Below are positions 6,509-10,668 of a stretch of DNA of 10,668 bases, piece after piece. Both the position numbers and the translations under genes were made by a program. Source of the stretch: Candidatus Coatesiibacteriota bacterium (GTDB lineage Bacteria > RBG-13-66-14 > B26-G2); contig QMNJ01000043.1 in NCBI GenBank assembly GCA_003647715.1, forward strand, positions 1-10,668, in the 5' to 3' direction. Position 1 is the first letter of the stretch, and each line of letters begins with the position of its first letter. The notes under the pieces are model-generated. The model was given only the letters and a program-made list of their open reading frames with translations. It ran no database searches and was not told where the DNA came from.

Positions 6509-9016
6509 CTATCTGTGAGGAGAGGGCATCACCTGTTCTTCAGGTTTAACAGGCAGGGGAGAGACCATCGGCGTCTCCTCTTTCTCCCCGCCCTCCTCAC
6601 TCTCACTCTGTTTCTTCTTTACTACCAACAGGTTGAACATCTTCTCTTTAAATATCCTCTCCCTCAACTCAGGAGAGAGAAGTTTTTTTGTATTTATGGC
6701 AATATTTCTGACATACCCTAATACTTCCCTATCCAACTTCATCAGCGCCGCTTCATCCCAGCTTATCCCTGCGAACTTCCTATGCCAGTAGGGACCGAGC
6801 CACTTAATTAATCTGTCTATGGTCTCCCTACCCTTCTTTGCCCCCTCAACCGGAAACATATATTCCCCCCTCATCCTCAATTCCAGGTCATTACGAAACC
6901 TCTCAAGATACGGCTCTATATCACCTCCAAACTCATCAAAGAATACGGAAACCGACTCATTCTCATCAGTATCCGGGTCGTCATAGGGATACTCTATCAT
7001 TACCCTGACCGCTTCAGGACCTGCATTATACGAAGCACCGGCTAACTTCACCCTCTTAATGAAACCATCCTCATCGGTGACATCAAGAATTCCACCCGCC
7101 TTAATCTCCTCAGAGAATCTCTTATCAAACCTCTTTGACTCAATGTTATACCACATCTCCCTCAGAAACTGTGCTCCTATCTCAAGATTACTTCTGCTGA
7201 TATTTCTAAGAGCATATCTATCCTTAAAGGAGAAATCACCTAATCTCACACTCTTCAGACCACCATCTGAAGGAAAGGTCAATACGAAGTTGTCATACTG
7301 GATAACATCAGCGGTTAACTGCATATAACCAGTTGCCGACCCCCTGCCCCTGCCAGCACGAAAAATCCTTCCACTTCCCGTATGGTGAGTTATACCCGAC
7401 TCTTGATAACACACAGCCACCATCATAGCCACAAAGTCGTTTTCACTTATGCCATATACGACACCCTCATATGGCTCATCCCCTGATTTAAGAATTTTAT
7501 GCCTTCTCCCCGATGATATTGTTCTTGCTCCTATCTCCTCAAATAGATGATACAAACTATGATATTCGTCATCAGGGTCATAAGCGGGAAGATTATCCAA
7601 GTCAGCAAGTGTTATAGGGACAGAAATCCCCCTCACCCTGAACTCGGTATCTATCATCGCCTTCAGAGTGTCACCTGCAATGATATACGAAAGTTGCTTC
7701 TCCGTTGGTGTCTGGTCATAACGGGGAGGAATATTGTCATACTTCTGTAGAATCTCTACCTCCTTATCCACGCTGACATCAAAGTTCTCTCTGAACCACC
7801 TGACCATCTCAGCGGTCTTGTTATCATATACACCATTCATCTCCAGGAGTTCAGGGTATGTTGACGACGAGCCATAGAATTCCCAGTATGAAGAGCGAAT
7901 GAGATTAAGTGTCCTCTGGATTGACAAGATTGTTCTTGAAGGTGTATAACACCACGACGGTATAATACCTCTACCACCATAATACAGAAAGTCATCACCC
8001 ACACCCTCATCCTCAGTGTATATTCCCTCAATTTCCCCCGGATATGATTCCACAACTTTCAAAGCACGATGTGTCTGGTAGGGAAATAATGAACCATATG
8101 ATGAAGACCTCTGAACCACCCTGGGGAATGAGCCGGTGAACCTGTGGGTAAGTGCTATATGGAGCATATCTCCCTTCTCACTCTCACAGAATGCATGATA
8201 AACATTTCTACCACGCCTGAATGTCAATTCAACCCAGTAACCACCCGGGGGAAGAACCCTTCCCCTGTATTCACCTTCATTGGCAATTCCATACCATATA
8301 AACTGGTTCAACTCAACACCTGTCAATTTTGACGAAGAACCACAATCAATACCTGTTTCATCATTATTGCATACCATAAAAACACGGTTGCCCTCCTCGT
8401 CATATACCTGTAATGCAACCTCATCATAACTCCTTGGTATTGGGTCTAAGCTGTAATGGAATAATATTCTCTCAGATTGAAGAAAGGGCTGAGCGTCAAC
8501 CCATAGTTTAAAATCCGCTTTATCTATTGAGATGCTGAGACCTGAATCGTTTTTTCCAATGATATTTCTAACCGACGATGTATTCAGGTCAACCAGGACA
8601 GGGTTGTTTTGCCCCGGAATGTAATAGACATATCTATGGCAATAAGGGAAAGAAAGGTCGGGTCTGGAATTTTTACCACCTATCATTATAAGATTAGATA
8701 TACAGTCATATCTACCAGAACTGCTCTTGAGTATAGCATCCGAAAGAGCATAGTGGTCTAATATGCCCTCAATTACCAGTTTGTAAAGATGACCCCTCTC
8801 CAGAAGCGGTGTAACAACAGAATTTGCACCCGATTTAATTGTAAGACCTGCGCCAATCTCAGCAGTTGGAATGATAATCAGGAAGGTTACGGGTAAGATA
8901 ATAACCAGATATAGAAGTGGATGTATTGATGGCATTAACCTTGTAATCTTCACGCTATCCATCACAACTGAAAGGTTTATGTAGCAGGGTATATCCTTTA
9001 TATCGTTTTTTATCAT
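6509..9016 (-). CDS. Large exported SLT-type lytic transglycosylase-like protein
   Basis: An 835-residue envelope protein probably cleaving peptidoglycan glycan strands. A hydrophobic segment (about 31-51) after a basic stretch is a signal anchor or signal peptide. Residues 55-295 look like a beta-rich exported module with 'LPPGGYWVEL', as in FlgD-Ig-like sandwiches. Residues 365-415 ('SIQRTLNLI' to 'VYDNKTAEMVRWFRENF') resemble a peptidoglycan-binding helical repeat. The lysozyme-like domain spans about 520-715: 'CYQES' with candidate catalytic Glu539, 'GYMQLT' (563-568) matching the SLT G-x-MQ-x-T/M motif, and 'ASYNAGP' (661-667) matching AxYNAGP. After a helical region the last 35 residues are charged and Pro-rich, probably disordered. 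The ATG overlaps the glgC stop as ATGA, with AAGGT 6-7 nt upstream. An internal ATG at 8962 lacks any Shine-Dalgarno, so 9016 is preferred even though it puts about 30 residues before the membrane segment. The SLT assignment rests on motifs only; the N-terminal half is unrecognised. Confidence 0.75.
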   Translation of the reverse strand: MIKNDIKDIPCYINLSVVMDSVKITRLMPSIHPLLYLVIILPVTFLIIIPTAEIGAGLTIKSGANSVVTPLLERGHLYKLVIEGILDHYALSDAILKSSSGRYDCISNLIMIGGKNSRPDLSFPYCHRYVYYIPGQNNPVLVDLNTSSVRNIIGKNDSGLSISIDKADFKLWVDAQPFLQSERILFHYSLDPIPRSYDEVALQVYDEEGNRVFMVCNNDETGIDCGSSSKLTGVELNQFIWYGIANEGEYRGRVLPPGGYWVELTFRRGRNVYHAFCESEKGDMLHIALTHRFTGSFPRVVQRSSSYGSLFPYQTHRALKVVESYPGEIEGIYTEDEGVGDDFLYYGGRGIIPSWCYTPSRTILSIQRTLNLIRSSYWEFYGSSSTYPELLEMNGVYDNKTAEMVRWFRENFDVSVDKEVEILQKYDNIPPRYDQTPTEKQLSYIIAGDTLKAMIDTEFRVRGISVPITLADLDNLPAYDPDDEYHSLYHLFEEIGARTISSGRRHKILKSGDEPYEGVVYGISENDFVAMMVAVCYQESGITHHTGSGRIFRAGRGRGSATGYMQLTADVIQYDNFVLTFPSDGGLKSVRLGDFSFKDRYALRNISRSNLEIGAQFLREMWYNIESKRFDKRFSEEIKAGGILDVTDEDGFIKRVKLAGASYNAGPEAVRVMIEYPYDDPDTDENESVSVFFDEFGGDIEPYLERFRNDLELRMRGEYMFPVEGAKKGRETIDRLIKWLGPYWHRKFAGISWDEAALMKLDREVLGYVRNIAINTKKLLSPELRERIFKEKMFNLLVVKKKQSESEEGGEKEETPMVSPLPVKPEEQVMPSPHR

Positions 9017-10287
9017 CTACTTACCTTTAATCGTTGCGGTCTTATTGTTGAGCCAGACCTCACGAAATTCCCTATGACTTCCTCCCCAGTGCCCGGATAT
9101 ATCAGACAGTTTATCCCTACAACCGCACCTGGGGTTACTCTCACATTCTTACCTATGAGGGTCAAACCCTCTCCAAGAAGATGCTGAATCTCCTCATTGT
9201 CAATTTGCTCATCGCTTAAGCCAACTCTTGCACCTTCGCCTATCACCGTTTTCTTATCTACTATCGTCCTTTTGACAATTGCTTTTGGTCCCACAATAGT
9301 GCCATCCATAATAACGGAATCTTCTACCTGGGCACCCTTATGAACAATTGCTCCCTGATGTATCACCGACCGTCTGACAAGTCCTTCAATTATTGCCCCA
9401 CCACCCATCACACATCTCTCTATGCGCGCCTCAACACCAAGTTTCACCGGTGGAAGACCAAAACTATTTGTATATACAGGCCACAGAGAGTCATTGAGAT
9501 TGAATCTGGGGGGTTCTTCTATCAAATCCATATTCGCCCGCCATAATGAATACACTGTCCCCACATCCCTCCAGTAGCCCTTAAAGTTATATACATAAAC
9601 AGAATAGCCCTTTTCTAACATATAAGGTATGACATCCTTCCCGAAGTCATAACCACCCGACTCAACGCACTCAGAAACCACTTTCATAAGAACATCGGTC
9701 TTGAATATATAAACACCCATAGAAGCCAACCTCGTTTCCGCCTGCTTTGGCTTCTCCTTGAATTCAACCACTCTACCCTTCTCATCAGGGACGATGATTC
9801 CAAATCTTGATATCTCTGACTGGTCAACCTCAATGGCGGATACAACCAAGTCAGCATCTCTATCAATGAAATGCTGAAATAGGGATTTATAGTTCATCTT
9901 ATATATGTGGTCTCCTGATAGAATCAATGTATATGGAAGACCCCTTGATGCAATAAACCTTATATTATGATACACTGCATCTGCTGTTCCCCGATACCAG
10001 AAACCACCCACCGCATCTATATGCGGTTGTAATAGCTCAATACCACCCTTCCGCCTGTCCAGGTCCCATGGTTTGCCAATGCCGATATGCTCGCCAAGAG
10101 ACCTGGGACGATACTGAGTTAGAACCGCTACATAATATAAGCCAGAGTTAACACAATTAGATAAAGTAAAATCAATTATACGGAACTTACCTCCAAAGGG
10201 AACGGCTGGCTTAGCCCTCTCAGCAGACAAAACTGACAACCTATCTCCCGCCCCACCTGCAAGAATTACAACCAGAATTTCATCCAT
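9013..10287 (-). CDS. glgC: Glucose-1-phosphate adenylyltransferase (ADP-glucose pyrophosphorylase)
   Basis: Makes ADP-glucose and PPi from ATP and glucose-1-phosphate, the committed step of bacterial glycogen synthesis, in the cytoplasm. The product has 424 residues, a normal length. The nucleotidyltransferase domain shows GGAGDRL (11-17), 'KPAVPFGGKFRIIDF' (26-40), 'YRGTADAV' (98-105), SGDH with catalytic Asp126, FKEKP with sugar-phosphate Lys179, 'SMGVYIF' (189-195) and 'GYWRDVGT' (237-244). From about 285 a left-handed beta-helix of hexapeptide repeats follows. ATG 10287 gives the usual short N-terminus before the Gly-rich loop. Its AAGAGG abuts the ATG directly, so ribosome binding is atypical; an upstream in-frame TTG (10338) would add 17 hydrophobic residues not seen in the family. 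At the E. coli fructose-1,6-bisphosphate site, Lys39 is Glu23 here and His46 is Pro30, while Arg40 and Arg52 are kept, so regulation probably differs. It heads the minus-strand cluster. Identity is secure. Confidence 0.95.
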   Translation of the reverse strand: MDEILVVILAGGAGDRLSVLSAERAKPAVPFGGKFRIIDFTLSNCVNSGLYYVAVLTQYRPRSLGEHIGIGKPWDLDRRKGGIELLQPHIDAVGGFWYRGTADAVYHNIRFIASRGLPYTLILSGDHIYKMNYKSLFQHFIDRDADLVVSAIEVDQSEISRFGIIVPDEKGRVVEFKEKPKQAETRLASMGVYIFKTDVLMKVVSECVESGGYDFGKDVIPYMLEKGYSVYVYNFKGYWRDVGTVYSLWRANMDLIEEPPRFNLNDSLWPVYTNSFGLPPVKLGVEARIERCVMGGGAIIEGLVRRSVIHQGAIVHKGAQVEDSVIMDGTIVGPKAIVKRTIVDKKTVIGEGARVGLSDEQIDNEEIQHLLGEGLTLIGKNVRVTPGAVVGINCLIYPGTGEEVIGNFVRSGSTIRPQRLKVSR

Positions 10288-10410
10288 CCTCTTAAATATA
10301 ACAAAAATATTAACCCCATAGAAACCAAAATATACCAATTATTAAAAAGAACTTTTATAGTATCATAATAAAGTATATTCTGATGGATTATAATTGGAGG
10401 TTATGTAGTT
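10288..10410. promoter_or_regulatory. Divergent promoter region between glgC and the lipoprotein gene
   Basis: This 123-bp AT-rich spacer must hold promoters for both flanking genes. Plus strand: TATATT at 10374-10379 is a plausible -10 that keeps the GGAGG (10396-10400) in the transcript; its -35 (10351-10356) is poor. Minus strand: TATATT at 10334-10329 is a plausible glgC -10, also with a poor -35. A small palindrome, AAAAG-AA-CTTTT (10345-10356), lies between them. The 10-mer ATACCAATTA (10332-10341) also occurs in the protease promoter at 5293-5302. Only the divergent arrangement is certain; the individual elements are tentative. Confidence 0.45.
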
Positions 10411-10668
10411 ATGAAAAAATTAAATATGCATATCTTCTTTGTTTTAGTGTTTCTTTCCATTTATATCGTTAATTGCTCTGAAGATGCCAACCAGCCAGAG
10501 AATCCTCCTCAACTGGTCGGTTCCATTGACTTGTCATCATACGGCAGGGTAGAAGATGTAGCAGTGAAAGGCAACTATGCTTACATCGCCGCTAAAGACG
10601 GCGGTCTCATCGTGGTAGATATATCCGACCCTGAAAACCCGACCTTCAAGAAAAAGTTTACCACACCA
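10411..10668 (+). CDS. LVIVD-repeat lipoprotein, 3' end cut by window edge
   Basis: Open from ATG 10411 to the window end (86 codons, no stop). GGAGG lies 10 nt upstream; the nearer ATG at 10403 meets TAG at once and is excluded. The N-terminus is a signal peptide: MKKLN, a hydrophobic core, then 'IYIVNC', a lipobox-like site with Cys22 as the candidate lipidated residue. Asn at -1 is unusual, since Gly, Ala or Ser is normal. A polar linker follows, and then one full repeat, 'VEDVAVKGNYAYIAAKDGG' running into 'LIVVDISDPENP' (about 57-82). This matches LVIVD repeats, which build surface beta-propellers. The complete protein probably has several more repeats. The ligand and role are unknown. 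It is transcribed divergently from glgC. Confidence 0.8.
   Translation, partial: MKKLNMHIFFVLVFLSIYIVNCSEDANQPENPPQLVGSIDLSSYGRVEDVAVKGNYAYIAAKDGGLIVVDISDPENPTFKKKFTTP

Noticed and set aside
8962..8962. Internal ATG as the transglycosylase start, closer to the membrane segment
   Set aside because: There is no Shine-Dalgarno before it, whereas ATG 9016 has AAGGT at good spacing and a classic ATGA overlap with glgC.
10389..10394. TATAAT on the plus strand as the -10 of the lipoprotein gene
   Set aside because: Transcription would start near 10401, past the GGAGG ribosome-binding site, so the more upstream TATATT is more sensible.
1..10668. CRISPR arrays, tRNA or rRNA genes, insertion sequences, phage genes
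   Set aside because: No regularly spaced repeats, cloverleaf or rRNA-like segments, transposase motifs or terminal inverted repeats were visible; the window is almost fully covered by the six genes.

Overview
The window looks like a bacterial chromosome fragment from an uncultured lineage with a multi-domain secretome. The evidence is a bacterial AlaRS and GlgC, a secreted protease ending in an 'NYPNPF' FlgD/sorting-tail-like module, and an LVIVD-repeat lipoprotein. This mix is common in WOR-3/Hydrothermae, Cloacimonadota and other FCB-like candidate phyla. That placement is inference; there is no rRNA to test it. Base composition is moderately AT-rich, with AT-rich intergenic spacers. No IS element, phage gene, CRISPR array, tRNA or rRNA was seen.

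Layout: five genes run on the minus strand and one starts on the plus strand at the right edge. In minus-strand transcription order (right to left) they are: glgC (ADP-glucose pyrophosphorylase, start at 10287); a large secreted or membrane-anchored SLT-type lytic transglycosylase (9016-6509) that overlaps glgC by an ATGA; and a bacterial eRF1/Pelota-like protein (6493-5330) only 15 nt further on. Next come a short spacer with a good extended -10 promoter, a secreted clostripain-family (C11) protease (5244-2608), a clear intrinsic terminator (2586-2553), and alaS (from 2479), whose C-terminus runs off the left edge. A divergent spacer of about 120 bp (10288-10410) separates glgC from a plus-strand lipoprotein with a beta-propeller-type repeat, cut by the right edge.

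How they may work together: glgC, the transglycosylase and the eRF1-like gene have the spacing of one operon, linking glycogen precursor synthesis, cell-wall turnover and a ribosome-associated or tRNA-hydrolase-like factor. Functionally this is an odd set and may be only a positional cluster. The protease has its own promoter and terminator and acts outside the cytoplasm. alaS follows as a separate housekeeping unit. The most thought-provoking gene is the eRF1-like protein: its domain-3 zinc ribbon and C-terminal signature are intact, but GGY stands where the GGQ catalytic motif would be expected.
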